Assembly: GCF_008761635.1 (NCBI RefSeq)
Contig: NZ_CP044344.1
Span: 992,001-1,056,000, forward strand
From: Nocardioides cynanchi
GTDB taxonomy: Bacteria > Actinomycetota > Actinomycetes > Propionibacteriales > Nocardioidaceae
Direction of reading: 5' to 3'
Length of the DNA: 64,000 nt
Numbering within the stretch: the stretch's first letter is position 1; every line of letters starts with the position of its first letter. The notes under the pieces are model-generated. The model was not told where the DNA came from. It ran no database searches and worked only from the letters and a program-made list of their open reading frames with translations. This document shows, piece after piece, positions 44,455 to 53,534 of the stretch. Made by a program: the position numbers and the translations under genes.

Positions 44455-44655
44455 CTCACCCGGTGTGGTGCACCTCCTGCAGCCGGTAGACCGGGGTGTC
44501 GTCGAGGCCCCTCGAAGCGGGCCTTGAGCTGGAGGGGGAGGGACAGGGCGTAGTGCCGCGACCGGTGCAGGTTGCCGCCATGCATCCAGAGGTTCGCGAC
44601 CTGGCGGCGAGGCGACGATCAGGTCGGCCTTCTCGGCAGGTCGCAGATCGGTCCC
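44455..44655 (-). pseudogene. Remnant of a flavin-containing monooxygenase, C-terminal end
   Basis: Pieces in three frames, VANLWMHGGNLHRSRHYALS, LQLKARFEG and LDDTPVYRLQEVHHTG, reproduce the C-terminus of FAD/NADPH-dependent monooxygenases. At least two frameshifts in 200 bp and no upstream body remain. A decayed gene left between the M15-like lipoprotein and the Lrp regulator. Confidence 0.65.
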
Positions 44656-44668
44656 CCGCCGCAGCGAC

Positions 44669-45106
44669 TCAGGTGACCGGGCGGTTCTCGTACGGCGTGC
44701 TGAGGACGATCGTGGTCCGTGTCGACACGTTGGCCACCGACCTGATCCGCGCGATCAGCCCCTCCAGCGCGGACGGCGTGGCCACCCGCACCTTGAGGAT
44801 GTAGGACTCGTCGCCGGCCACCGACCAGCACGACTCGATCTCGCGGATGTCGCGCAGCCGGTCCGGGTAGTCGTCGGGCTGAGAGGGGTCGATCGGCGTG
44901 ATCGAGACGAACGCGGTCAGCGCCAGGCCGAGCTCCTCGTGGTCGATCGCGGCGCCGTACCCGGAGATCACGCCACGCTTCTCGAGCCGTTTCACCCGCT
45001 GGTGGACCGCCGAGGTCGACAGCCCGGTCGCCTTGCCGAGGTCGGTGAAGGACATGCGTCCGTCGGCCGCCAGCAGGTGCACGATCGTGCGGTCGGTGTC
45101 CTCCAC
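44669..45106 (-). CDS. Lrp/AsnC-family transcriptional regulator
   Basis: 145 aa, full length. HTH at about 5-50 (RMSFTDLGKATGLSTSAVHQRVKRLEKRGVI); RAM ligand/oligomer domain at about 65-145 (AFVSITPID, CWSVAGDESYILKVRV). Family members sense amino acids. Being 1.2 kb from kamA, it is a candidate lysine-pathway regulator, though no operator could be read. Confidence 0.9.
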   Translation of the reverse strand: MEDTDRTIVHLLAADGRMSFTDLGKATGLSTSAVHQRVKRLEKRGVISGYGAAIDHEELGLALTAFVSITPIDPSQPDDYPDRLRDIREIESCWSVAGDESYILKVRVATPSALEGLIARIRSVANVSTRTTIVLSTPYENRPVT

Positions 45107-45168
45107 GCCGCCGACCCTAGCGCGATCCGGCTCCCCGATGCCGCAGGGATGAGGCAGACTCTCGCCCC

Positions 45169-46095
45169 GTGGTGAGCGAACAGCGACTGATGGTCCTCGA
45201 CTCCGCGTCGATGTACTTCCGTGCCTTCTTCGGGGTGCCGGAGGTGCTGGCAGCCGACGGCACCCCGGTGAACGCGGTGCGCGGCTTCATGGACTTCATC
45301 AGCCGTCTGGTCGGCGACTACCGGCCCACCCACCTGGTCTGCGCGTGGGACAACGACTGGCGTCCGCAGTGGCGCGTCGACCTGATCCCGTCGTACAAGG
45401 CGCACCGCGTGGTGGCGGCGATCCCCGGGCCCAGGCCCGACATCGAGGAGGTCCCCGACCCGCTCGAAGTGCAGGTGCCGGTGATCCTCGAGGTCCTCGA
45501 CGCCTTCGGGATCTGCGTGGTCGGAGCCGACGGCTACGAGGCCGACGACGTGATCGGCACCCTGGCCACCGGTGCGTCGATGCCGGTCGACGTGGTCACC
45601 GGCGACCGCGACCTCTTTCAGCTGGTCGACGACAAGGCGGGCGTGCGGATCCTCTACATCGCCAAGGGCGTCGGAAACCACGAGCGGGTCACCGACGAGG
45701 TCGTCGTCGGCAAGTACTCCGTGCTGCCCGCTCAGTACGCCGACTACGCCACCATGCGGGGGGACGCCTCCGACGGGCTGCCGGGGGTGCCCGGGATCGG
45801 CGACAAGACGGCCGCCTCGCTGCTGCTGAAGTTCGGCGACCTGCGCGGCATCATCGCCGCGGCGACGGACCCGGAGTCGGCGATGTCGCCCGGTCCGCGG
45901 CGCCGGATCCTCGACGCCGCCGACTATCTCGAGGTCGCGCCGACGGTGGTGGCCGTGGCCCGCGACATCGACCTCGCGTCGTACGACGCGACGCTGCCGT
46001 CCGCGCCACGCGACCCGGCGCTGGTCGAGGCGCTGGCCGAGCGGTACAACCTCGACTCACCCGTGAAGCGGCTGACCGCGGTGCTCGCCGGCTGA
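45169..46095 (+). CDS. 5'-3' exonuclease (PolI-type FEN domain)
   Basis: 308 aa. LMVLDSASMYFRAFFG, CAWDNDWRPQWRVDLIPSYKAHR, ADGYEADDVIG, VVTGDRDLFQLV and GDASDGLPGVPGIGDKTA give the acidic metal-ligand set and helix-hairpin-helix of the 5' nuclease domain. Stand-alone form, probably for Okazaki primer removal or repair. Divergent from the Lrp gene. Confidence 0.9.
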   Translation: MVSEQRLMVLDSASMYFRAFFGVPEVLAADGTPVNAVRGFMDFISRLVGDYRPTHLVCAWDNDWRPQWRVDLIPSYKAHRVVAAIPGPRPDIEEVPDPLEVQVPVILEVLDAFGICVVGADGYEADDVIGTLATGASMPVDVVTGDRDLFQLVDDKAGVRILYIAKGVGNHERVTDEVVVGKYSVLPAQYADYATMRGDASDGLPGVPGIGDKTAASLLLKFGDLRGIIAAATDPESAMSPGPRRRILDAADYLEVAPTVVAVARDIDLASYDATLPSAPRDPALVEALAERYNLDSPVKRLTAVLAG

Positions 46096-46114
46096 TGGCC
46101 GCGGGTCGGCGACC

Positions 46115-46177
46115 CGCCGTTTGGTCCCAAACCGCACGTTTTCGGTCCGAAATGCTGCCGTTTGGTCCCAAACCGCA
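46115..46177. repeat. GTTTGG palindrome pair, locus 3 (direct)
   Basis: Copies at 46115-46136 and 46154-46177, same orientation, linker TTTTCGGTCCGAAATG. Between the convergent exonuclease and helY genes. Confidence 0.85.
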
Positions 46178-46190
46178 GACCTGCAGGCGC

Positions 46191-48959
46191 TCAGTCCTCC
46201 AGGGGGGCGACGGCAACGACGCCCCGGCGCACCCGTCGTACGACGTCCCGGGCGGTCTCGCGCAGGGCGCCGGCACCGGCGGCGTCGGCGACCTGCCCGC
46301 TGAGGTCGATCAGCTGCTTGATCCAGCGCACGAAGTCGCCCGCGGTCAGCTCGGTCTCGCCGAGGACCTCGGCAAGGTCGTCGCCCTCGGCCCAGCGGTA
46401 CGCCGCCCAGGCCAGCCCGGGGTCCGGTCGCCGCAGGAAGTCGAGCCGGTGTGCCCGCTCCACCTCGGCCAGGTCGCGCCAGAGCCCCTCGAGCGCCTCG
46501 ATCGCACGACGGGTGTCCCCGCCGGGGATCCGTGGCGACTGCCCCTCCTCGGCCCGCCGCGCCTCGAAGACCAGCGTCGACAACGCCGCGGCGAGAGCGG
46601 CGGTCCCGAGCCCGTCGAGCACCCCGAGCCGGAGGGCCTCGGCGACGACCAGGTCGAGCTCGGAGTAGATCCGGCGCAGCGGACGGCCCAGCTCCGTGAC
46701 CTCGTCACCCGCAAGATAGCCCAGCGTCGCCAGCACCTCACAGACCCGGTCGAACTGGCGGGCCACGGTGTTGGTGCGCTGCTCGACCCGCCGTTCCAGG
46801 GTGCGTGCGTCGCGGTCCAGCTTGTACCAGCGCTCCGACCAGCGGGCGTGGGCTTCCCGCTCTGGGCAGTCGTGGCACGGATGCGCGCGCAGCTCCTGCC
46901 GCAGAGCCTCGACCTCGGGGTCGACCCGCGCCGCGGGCGAGGTCTCGCGGCGGCGGGGCGGCGTGAGGTTGTGGGTGCCGGCCCGCAGCGACGACGCCAG
47001 GTCGCGCCGCGACTGGGGGTTGCGGGCGTTGAACTGCCGCGGGATCCGTACCCGAGTGACGGCCTCGACCGGCGACGGGAAGTCCAGCAGGCTCAAGCGC
47101 CGGGCCTGTCGCTCCGCGGTCAGCACCTGGGGTCGCGGTCCCTCCGGGGACACCCCGGGATCCAGGACGACGGCGAACCCGGCGAACTTGCCCGCCGGGA
47201 TCTCGATCACGTCACCGCGCTGGAGCCGGGTGAGCGACTCGATCACGTCCTCGCGCCGGTCGGCCTTCCGAGCCCGCGCCGCGCCCTTCTCGAGCTCCGA
47301 GACGCGGTGCCGCAGCGCGGCGTACTCCATGAAGTCGCCGCGGTCGCACGTCGCCGCCTCGGCGTAGCCCGCGAGCGCGTCCTGGCTCTTGGTCAGCTGG
47401 CGGGCCAGCCCGACGACGGCCTTGTCCGCCTGGAACTGCGCGAAGGACATCTCCAGCAGCTCCCGTGCCCGCTCCCGGCCGACCTGGGTGACCAGGTTGA
47501 CCGCCATGTTGTACGACGGGCGGAAGCTGGAGCGGAGCGGGTAGAGGCGGGTGGAGGCGAGCCCCGCGACCTCCGACGGGTTGATCCCGGGCTGCCACAG
47601 CACCACGGCGTGACCCTCGACGTCGAGGCCGCGGCGACCGGCCCGGCCGGTGAGCTGGGTGTACTCCCCCGGCGTGATGTCGGCGTGCGTCTCGCCGTTC
47701 CACTTCGAGAGCTTCTCCAGCACGACGGTGCGGGCCGGCATGTTGATGCCCAGGGCCAGCGTCTCGGTCGCGAAGACCGCCTTGCAGAGGCCGCGGACGA
47801 AGAGCTGCTCGACGCACTGCTTGAAGGCGGGCAGCATCCCCGCGTGGTGAGAGGCGATGCCACGGGTCAGGGCGTCGCGGAAGTCGTGGAACCCGAGGAC
47901 CTGCCGGTCGGGATCCGGGAGGTCGGCGCAGGCCTCGTCGACGTACGCCGCGATCTCGTCGCGCTCCTCGACCGAGGTCAGCTTGATGCCCGAGCGCAGA
48001 CACTGCTGGACCGCCGCGTCGCAGCCCACCCGGCTGAAGATGAACACGATCGCGGGGAGCAGCCCGGCGGCGTCGAGCTGCTCGAGCACCTCGACCCGGC
48101 TCGGCACCCAGACGCGCCGGCCGTTGCCGACCGGCCGGCCCTGTCCGCCGGGTCGTCCGCCCGCGCCGCGGCCGCCCTGGGCCCGCCCTCGGGGGGTACG
48201 ACGGTCGCGCATGTGGGTGCTCGCCCAGTCGTCCCGCGCCACGCGCAGCAGCTCGGCGTTGACCGGCGCCCCCTCCTTGACGAACCCGGCCGCCGCATCG
48301 ACGTCGGAGGTGGCGAACAGGTCGAGCATCCGCTTGCCGACCAGCACGTGCTGGTAGAGCGGCACCGGCCGGCGTTCCTCCACGATGGTGGTCGTGTCGC
48401 CGCGCACCGTCTCGAGCCACTCGCCGAACTCCTCGGCGTTGGAGACCGTCGCGGACAGAGAGACCAGGGCCACCGACTCCGGGAGGTGGATGATCACCTC
48501 CTCCCAGACCGCTCCGCGGGAGCGGTCGGCGAGGTAGTGCACCTCGTCCATCACCACGAAGCCGAGACCGAGCAGGGTCCCGGACCCGGCGTACAGCATG
48601 TTGCGCAGCACCTCGGTGGTCATCACGACGATCGGTGCCTCGCCGTTCACCGTCACGTCGCCGGTCAGCAGGCCGACCTGGTCGGCGCCGTAGCGGGAGA
48701 CGAGGTCGTGGTACTTCTGGTTGGACAGGGCCTTGATCGGGGTGGTGTAGAAGCACTTGCGTCCGGTCTGGAGCGCCAGGTGTACGGCGAACTCGCCCAC
48801 CACGGTCTTCCCGGAGCCGGTGGGGGCCGCGACCAGGACGCCCTGTCCCTCCTCGACCACGTGGCAGGCTCGTCGTTGGAAGTCGTCGAGGGGGAAGTCG
48901 TAGAGCCCGGCGAACTCGTCGTACACCGGGTAGCCCCGCGACTGGTGAGAGGCGCTCAC
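46191..48959 (-). CDS. helY: SKI2-like DEAD/DEAH-box helicase (HelY)
   Basis: 922 aa from the GTG at 48959, which overlaps the diacylglycerol kinase stop (GTGA). Walker A AAPTGSGKTVVGEFA, DEVH box VMDEVHYLAD, SATVSN motif III, and GRAGRRG motif VI. C-terminal DSHCT-type domain with EMSFAQFQADK. Probably an RNA helicase. In actinobacteria it regularly neighbours tatAC and the paf genes, as here. Confidence 0.92.
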   Translation of the reverse strand: MSASHQSRGYPVYDEFAGLYDFPLDDFQRRACHVVEEGQGVLVAAPTGSGKTVVGEFAVHLALQTGRKCFYTTPIKALSNQKYHDLVSRYGADQVGLLTGDVTVNGEAPIVVMTTEVLRNMLYAGSGTLLGLGFVVMDEVHYLADRSRGAVWEEVIIHLPESVALVSLSATVSNAEEFGEWLETVRGDTTTIVEERRPVPLYQHVLVGKRMLDLFATSDVDAAAGFVKEGAPVNAELLRVARDDWASTHMRDRRTPRGRAQGGRGAGGRPGGQGRPVGNGRRVWVPSRVEVLEQLDAAGLLPAIVFIFSRVGCDAAVQQCLRSGIKLTSVEERDEIAAYVDEACADLPDPDRQVLGFHDFRDALTRGIASHHAGMLPAFKQCVEQLFVRGLCKAVFATETLALGINMPARTVVLEKLSKWNGETHADITPGEYTQLTGRAGRRGLDVEGHAVVLWQPGINPSEVAGLASTRLYPLRSSFRPSYNMAVNLVTQVGRERARELLEMSFAQFQADKAVVGLARQLTKSQDALAGYAEAATCDRGDFMEYAALRHRVSELEKGAARARKADRREDVIESLTRLQRGDVIEIPAGKFAGFAVVLDPGVSPEGPRPQVLTAERQARRLSLLDFPSPVEAVTRVRIPRQFNARNPQSRRDLASSLRAGTHNLTPPRRRETSPAARVDPEVEALRQELRAHPCHDCPEREAHARWSERWYKLDRDARTLERRVEQRTNTVARQFDRVCEVLATLGYLAGDEVTELGRPLRRIYSELDLVVAEALRLGVLDGLGTAALAAALSTLVFEARRAEEGQSPRIPGGDTRRAIEALEGLWRDLAEVERAHRLDFLRRPDPGLAWAAYRWAEGDDLAEVLGETELTAGDFVRWIKQLIDLSGQVADAAGAGALRETARDVVRRVRRGVVAVAPLED

Positions 48960-49831
48960 GCCAGCACGGTCAGCGCTGCGGGCGCGCACTCGATGGTCAG
49001 CGGGAGCGGGCCGAAGCGCTCCCCGTCGGCGTAGGACACGATCCCGGGCGCCGCCACGGTCACGGTCCTGGCGAGGTGGTGCTCGTACTGCGGGTGCGTC
49101 ACGTGGGTGCCCTTGAACAGCTTGGGGTAGGTCCGGATCAGCCCGGTCTTGGACATCGGCTTGATGATCACGACGTCCAGCATGCCGTCGTCGAGGACCG
49201 CGCCCTCGGTGATCCGCAGGCCACCTCCGAACGACGGTCCGTTGCCGACCGCGACCAGCATCGCGTCGAGCGTGAGCTGCTCGCCGTCGATCTGGAGGGT
49301 GTAGGGCAGTGGCTCGAAGACCCGGAGCTCGGCCAGGGTCGCCAGGTTGTAGCGCATCTGGCCCCTCGGCCAGGACATCCGGTTGGCCCGCTCGTTGACC
49401 ACGGCGTCGAATCCGGCCGCGAGGACGGTCACGAAGTAGCGAGACCCGCTGCGCGCCAGGTCGATCGTGCGCGTCGTACCGGCGATCACCCGATCGGCCG
49501 CGGCGCGGGCGTCCTTGCGCGGGATGTCGAAGTAGCGCGCGACGTCGTTGCCCGTCCCGGCCGGGATGATGCCGAGCGCCGTCGGGGTGGTCGCGACCGC
49601 TTGCACGGCCAGGTGGACCATGCCGTCACCCCCGCAGACCACCAGCGCCTCGACGCCGTCCGCCACGCACTGCTGCGCCAGGTCGGCCGCCTCGTCGACG
49701 TCGCGGCCCTGGAGGTCGCGGACGACCAGGCCGGCGTCGCGGAGCCTGGTCAGGGCCAGGTCCCGGACCTGGCCGGCCTTTCCCTTCCCCGCCGTCGGGT
49801 TGGTCAGCAGGGCGATCTCCCGTGTGGCCAC
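48956..49831 (-). CDS. Diacylglycerol kinase family protein (YegS/DgkB type)
   Basis: 291 aa. ALLTNPTAGKGKA nucleotide loop, VVCGGDGMVH and GIIPAGTGNDVARYF are the GGDG and GTGND signatures of the DAGK catalytic domain; the C-domain begins DGMLDVVIIKP. Phosphorylates diacylglycerol or a related lipid at the membrane. Upstream gene of the coupled pair with helY. Confidence 0.9.
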   Translation of the reverse strand: MATREIALLTNPTAGKGKAGQVRDLALTRLRDAGLVVRDLQGRDVDEAADLAQQCVADGVEALVVCGGDGMVHLAVQAVATTPTALGIIPAGTGNDVARYFDIPRKDARAAADRVIAGTTRTIDLARSGSRYFVTVLAAGFDAVVNERANRMSWPRGQMRYNLATLAELRVFEPLPYTLQIDGEQLTLDAMLVAVGNGPSFGGGLRITEGAVLDDGMLDVVIIKPMSKTGLIRTYPKLFKGTHVTHPQYEHHLARTVTVAAPGIVSYADGERFGPLPLTIECAPAALTVLA

Positions 49832-49859
49832 GCGCGCAGACTATCCGGTCACCGATGAC

Positions 49860-49922
49860 CGCCGTTTGGTCCCAAACCGCAGAAATCCAGACCGAAATGA
49901 CGCCGTTTGGTCCCAAACCGCA
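49860..49922. repeat. GTTTGG palindrome pair, locus 4 (direct)
   Basis: Copies at 49860-49882 and 49901-49922, same orientation, linker ATCCAGACCGAAATGA. Between the diacylglycerol kinase gene and the protein at 49943. Confidence 0.85.
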
Positions 49923-49942
49923 GACCGACCCGGCCCACAGCC

Positions 49943-50362
49943 TCAGCGGCGGTGGTCGCCGCCGGCCCGGAGACGTACGCCGAACCCGCCGGTGGACCCG
50001 ACCGCGTGGGCCAGCCGTCCGACGGCCTCGAGCACCGTCTCGGGGTCCAACCGGGACCCGGGCAGCGCCAGGACCAACCGGTCCGCATCACCGAGCACGA
50101 GCACCTCGCCGTGCCGCCACAGCTGGTGCACCCTGACCCGCAGCGAGTCCGGGGCGACCGGGGCCGGATAGGCGTCGTCGACCGCCAGCAGGTCGCAGCC
50201 GAGCGGCTCCCGCGACTGCGCGGTCAACTCGCCCTCGACGCGGTGGCCGCTCCCGAGGCCGGCCAGGGCCCCCCAGGTCACCGTCTCGACTCCCAGCCAG
50301 TCGGGCAGGTCGAAGGCGTCCACCTCGTCGTACGACGAGGGGTCGGGTTCGCGGGAGCTCAC
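49943..50362 (-). CDS. Hypothetical protein linked to tatC
   Basis: 139 aa. The GTG at 50362 overlaps the tatC stop (GTGA). Contains SYDEVDAFDLPDWLGVETVTW and VRVHQLWRHGEVLVLGDADRLVLALPG; soluble, with no signal peptide. Conserved next to tatC in actinobacteria, as far as I know, but of unknown function. Confidence 0.7.
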   Translation of the reverse strand: MSSREPDPSSYDEVDAFDLPDWLGVETVTWGALAGLGSGHRVEGELTAQSREPLGCDLLAVDDAYPAPVAPDSLRVRVHQLWRHGEVLVLGDADRLVLALPGSRLDPETVLEAVGRLAHAVGSTGGFGVRLRAGGDHRR

Positions 50363-51204
50363 AGGGTCGAGGCCTGGTCGTCGGCCCACTGGTCGGTGCG
50401 GTTGGGTGCATGGGCGCCACGACCGCGCATCCGGTCGGAGACCCGGGCGATGATCTCGGACAGCGCGAACAGCGCGAGCATCGGGACCGCCAGCATCAGC
50501 ATCGAGAACGGGTCGGTGGACGGCGTCGCCACGGCGGCGAAGATCATCGTGCCGATCACGATCCAGGGCCGGTGCCTGCCCAGCGCCTGACCGCTGACGA
50601 CCCCGGCCAGGTTGAGCAGCACCACGAACAAGGGGATCTCCATCGCGATGCCGAAGACCAGCAGCATCCGCATCATGAAGGAGAAGTACTTGGAGAAGTC
50701 GATCAGGTTGGTCACGCCCTTCGGCGTGAACGAGATCAGCACGGTCAGGCCCTTGGGCAGGATGTAGTAGCCCAGCGCGACGCCACCGAGGAAGAGCGGG
50801 CCGGCGACCGCCGCGAACATCCGGGAGTACTTCTTCTCGTTCTCGTGCAGCCCGGGCAGCACGAACGCCCAGATCTGGTACAGCCAGTAGGGGCTGGCTG
50901 CGATCAGGGCGACCATGCCGCACAGCTTCATCTGGAGGAGGAGACCACCGGTGGCGTCGTTGACGACCTGCTCGGTCTTGACGCTGTCGGGGAGGTTCTT
51001 CTGTGCCTGGGTGTACGGGTGCTGCACGACGGTGAGCAGGTGGTCGTAGAAGTAGATGGCGACGAAGAACAGGACGACCAGGATCAGCGTCGAGCGGATC
51101 AGCCGCGCCCGCAGCTCCCGGAAGTGGTCCGACAGGGCCATCCGGCCGTCCGGACCGACCGGGTTGTGCGGTTTGCCGCGCAGGAGGTCGATGACCCCGC
51201 TCAT
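50359..51204 (-). CDS. tatC: Sec-independent protein translocase subunit TatC
   Basis: 281 aa, six membrane helices. MALSDHFRELRARLIRSTLI is the conserved N-terminal twin-arginine-signal binding region (HFRELRxR), and ASPYWLYQIWAFVLPGLHENEKKY the conserved first periplasmic/second helix region. Works with TatA (51223) to export folded proteins. Confidence 0.95.
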   Translation of the reverse strand: MSGVIDLLRGKPHNPVGPDGRMALSDHFRELRARLIRSTLILVVLFFVAIYFYDHLLTVVQHPYTQAQKNLPDSVKTEQVVNDATGGLLLQMKLCGMVALIAASPYWLYQIWAFVLPGLHENEKKYSRMFAAVAGPLFLGGVALGYYILPKGLTVLISFTPKGVTNLIDFSKYFSFMMRMLLVFGIAMEIPLFVVLLNLAGVVSGQALGRHRPWIVIGTMIFAAVATPSTDPFSMLMLAVPMLALFALSEIIARVSDRMRGRGAHAPNRTDQWADDQASTL

Positions 51205-51222
51205 GGATGTGGGGACCGCCGG

Positions 51223-51516
51223 TCAGGCGGTCGTGTCGTCGCGGTGCTCGACCGGGCGGGTCGTGGCCTCGCGCTCGGCGGCCTGGCGGGCCTCGAGCGC
51301 CTCGCGCTCGGCGTTCTGCCGCGCCTCGAGGTCGCGCTGCTCCGGGGTCTTGGTGTCGTCGTCGATGGACGAGACCTCGGCCTTGAAGATGCGCAGGGCC
51401 CGGCCGCTGCCGCGAGCCAGGTCGGGGAGCTTGTTGGCCCCGAACAGCAAGATGACGACGGCGAGGATGAGCAAGAGCTCGGGAGTACCGAGGCCGCCGA
51501 TCAGCAGGGAGCGCAT
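51223..51516 (-). CDS. tatA: Sec-independent protein translocase subunit TatA
   Basis: 97 aa. N-terminal membrane helix ([33 protein letters not shown]) with the FG hinge, then the amphipathic helix and a charged, repetitive Glu/Arg tail. Eighteen bp upstream of tatC on the same transcript. Confidence 0.95.
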   Translation of the reverse strand: MRSLLIGGLGTPELLLILAVVILLFGANKLPDLARGSGRALRIFKAEVSSIDDDTKTPEQRDLEARQNAEREALEARQAAEREATTRPVEHRDDTTA

Positions 51517-51554
51517 GGAGAAGTCCTGACGTGAGAAGGAAGTACCGTTTCAGT

Positions 51555-52535
51555 CTAGCCCGCGGGTGTTGCGTACAGGGCCAAAGCCGCGTTGACGGCG
51601 TCGGCGGTTCCCTGGGCGAAGTCCTCCGGCGCGACCACACGTGCGTACGGCGCCAGTCGCAGCAGCAGCCGCTGGAGCCACCGTTCGTCACCCACCAGCA
51701 GATCGACCTCCGACGTACCGTCCGGAGCCGGCCGCGTCGCCTGGACGGCGTAGTACTCCTCGACCCAGCGCGCCTCGCGCTGGAGCGCGAGCGTCACCAG
51801 GGTCGCCTCGTCACCGCTGGTGAACACCCCGTCCGAGAGGTCCCGGGTCTCACCGGCGTCGGTCACGACCGGGGTGTCGAGGACCCTCGCGTCATGAATC
51901 CGGTCGAGCCGGAACAACCGCGGCGCCTCGGCACTGTGGCACCAAGCGTCGAGGTAGTCGACCCCGTGGTGAGTCACCACGGCGTGCGGGTCGACGACCC
52001 GCTCCGACTCCTCGTCCCGCGCCGGCACGTAGTAGGTCAGTCGCACCTGTCGCCCTGCGGCGACCGCACTCTCCAGCTCGGCGCGCAATGCGAGCGTGGA
52101 GGGTACGACGTCTCCTGGGTCGACCAGCGGGGGTGCGACGCCGGAGGCGGCGGCCTCGAGCTTTGACAGCGCCCGGTCCACGACCTCGCGGGTGTCGTCA
52201 CCGGCGCCCGCCCTCAGCACGCGCAGGGCCACGATGATCGCGGTCGCCTCGGTGGGACTCAGCCGCAGCGGCCGGGCCAGGTAGTCGGCGTTGGTCACCC
52301 GGATCATGCCCTCGCCCTCGAGGGCGTCCAGGTCGACGTCGATCAGGTCGTCGGGGTAGCCGCCGGGCAGCCCGCACAGGAACAGCACCCGCAGGTCCTT
52401 GTCGAGCTGCTCGGGCGAGACCGCCAGGACGCGCGCGGCGTCCTCGAGGGAGACCTGCTCGCGACCGTGCAGGTACGGAACCAGCCGGAGCAGACGGCCG
52501 ACCTGGTCCTTGGCGCCACCGGACGACGTGGTCAT
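51555..52535 (-). CDS. pafC: PafC, WYL-domain DNA-damage transcription activator subunit
   Basis: 326 aa from the ATG at 52535 (ATGA overlap with pafB). N-terminal winged HTH (about 10-70: LEDAARVLAVSPEQLDKDLRVL), WYL domain at about 165-240 (VRLTYYVPARDEESERVVDPHAVVTHHGVDYLDAWCH), and a C-terminal WCX region. With PafB it activates the RecA/LexA-independent DNA-damage response, sensing single-stranded DNA via WYL (known in mycobacteria). Confidence 0.92.
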   Translation of the reverse strand: MTTSSGGAKDQVGRLLRLVPYLHGREQVSLEDAARVLAVSPEQLDKDLRVLFLCGLPGGYPDDLIDVDLDALEGEGMIRVTNADYLARPLRLSPTEATAIIVALRVLRAGAGDDTREVVDRALSKLEAAASGVAPPLVDPGDVVPSTLALRAELESAVAAGRQVRLTYYVPARDEESERVVDPHAVVTHHGVDYLDAWCHSAEAPRLFRLDRIHDARVLDTPVVTDAGETRDLSDGVFTSGDEATLVTLALQREARWVEEYYAVQATRPAPDGTSEVDLLVGDERWLQRLLLRLAPYARVVAPEDFAQGTADAVNAALALYATPAG

Positions 52536-53497
52536 GCCAGCGCCTTCGCGGCGGCCTCGAGCCGCGCCACCACGGACGAGCGGAGCGAGGCCGGGGACTC
52601 GACGTACACGTCCGGGCCGAGGGCCAGGAGCTCGTCGTCCTGCGCGCCCCCGGGCAGGGCGAGACGGTCCCACGCGTCGGTGCCGTCGGGGCCGGGAACA
52701 CCGCGGTCCACGTCGGCGGCGAGCCGCCGGAGCGCGGCGCCGGCTCCGGGCCGGACCAGGACGACGGCCGGCTCGCTGGGTGACACCGGTGCCAGCCTGC
52801 GGGCCATCTCACGGACGTCGGTGCCCGGCGGGATCTCGAAGGCACCGGGAGGACCCGAGGCCGTGGCCGGACCGACGACCCGGGACAGGCGGAAGACCCG
52901 CTCCTCGCCGCGGTCGGTGTCCAGCCCGACGACGTACCAACGCCCGGAGAACCGGACCACGCCCCACGGCTCGAGATGACGGGTCAGGGCGGCGTCGTAC
53001 CCGGGGCGGCGGTAGTCGAACGTGACCCGGCGCCGGCTGATCGTCGCCTCCCAGAACGCGTCGAACGACGGCTCGTCGGCGCTCAGCCGCGGCTGGGCGA
53101 TGTCGAGGGCACCGAGGTCGAGGTCGATCCCCGCGGCGGTCAGCTTGGTGACCGCGTCGGTCGTGGCCTCAGCCAGTCGGGCGTGCTCCCAGACCTTGGT
53201 GGCCAAGGCCACCACTGCCGCCTCGTCGGACTCCAGCGAGATCTCCGGCAGAGCGAACTCGTCCGCACGGATCCGGTAGCCCGGCTCGTCGTCGAAGTAG
53301 GCGTCCATCTGGCCCACCTCGATGGGTACGCCGAGGCTGCGCAGCTCCTCCTTGTCGCGCTCGAACATCTTCTCGAAGGCGTCGCTCGACGCGCCCGGGT
53401 AGAGGATCGAACGGATCCGTTCCTTCGGGACGAAGTGCCGCTGGACGAGCAGCATGATCAGGAGGTTGAGCAGACGCTCGGTCTTCGGCGCGCTCAT
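52532..53497 (-). CDS. pafB: PafB, WYL-domain DNA-damage transcription activator subunit
   Basis: 321 aa. N-terminal HTH (KTERLLNLLIMLLVQRHFVPKERIRS...FEKMFERDKEELRSLGVPI), WYL domain (VTFDYRRPGYDAALTRHLEPWGVVRFSGRWYVVGLD). Partner of PafC. Paralogous to it, as usual, and translated first. Confidence 0.93.
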   Translation of the reverse strand: MSAPKTERLLNLLIMLLVQRHFVPKERIRSILYPGASSDAFEKMFERDKEELRSLGVPIEVGQMDAYFDDEPGYRIRADEFALPEISLESDEAAVVALATKVWEHARLAEATTDAVTKLTAAGIDLDLGALDIAQPRLSADEPSFDAFWEATISRRRVTFDYRRPGYDAALTRHLEPWGVVRFSGRWYVVGLDTDRGEERVFRLSRVVGPATASGPPGAFEIPPGTDVREMARRLAPVSPSEPAVVLVRPGAGAALRRLAADVDRGVPGPDGTDAWDRLALPGGAQDDELLALGPDVYVESPASLRSSVVARLEAAAKALA

Positions 53498-53534
53498 GCC
53501 TCCCCCTGCTGCGACGTACGGGCCCTCATCACGC

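Noticed and set aside
45345..49034. 1229-codon open frame on the plus strand
   Set aside because: It is the high-GC antisense shadow of helY, the kinase gene and the exonuclease; composition is Arg/Gly/Pro-rich without domains.
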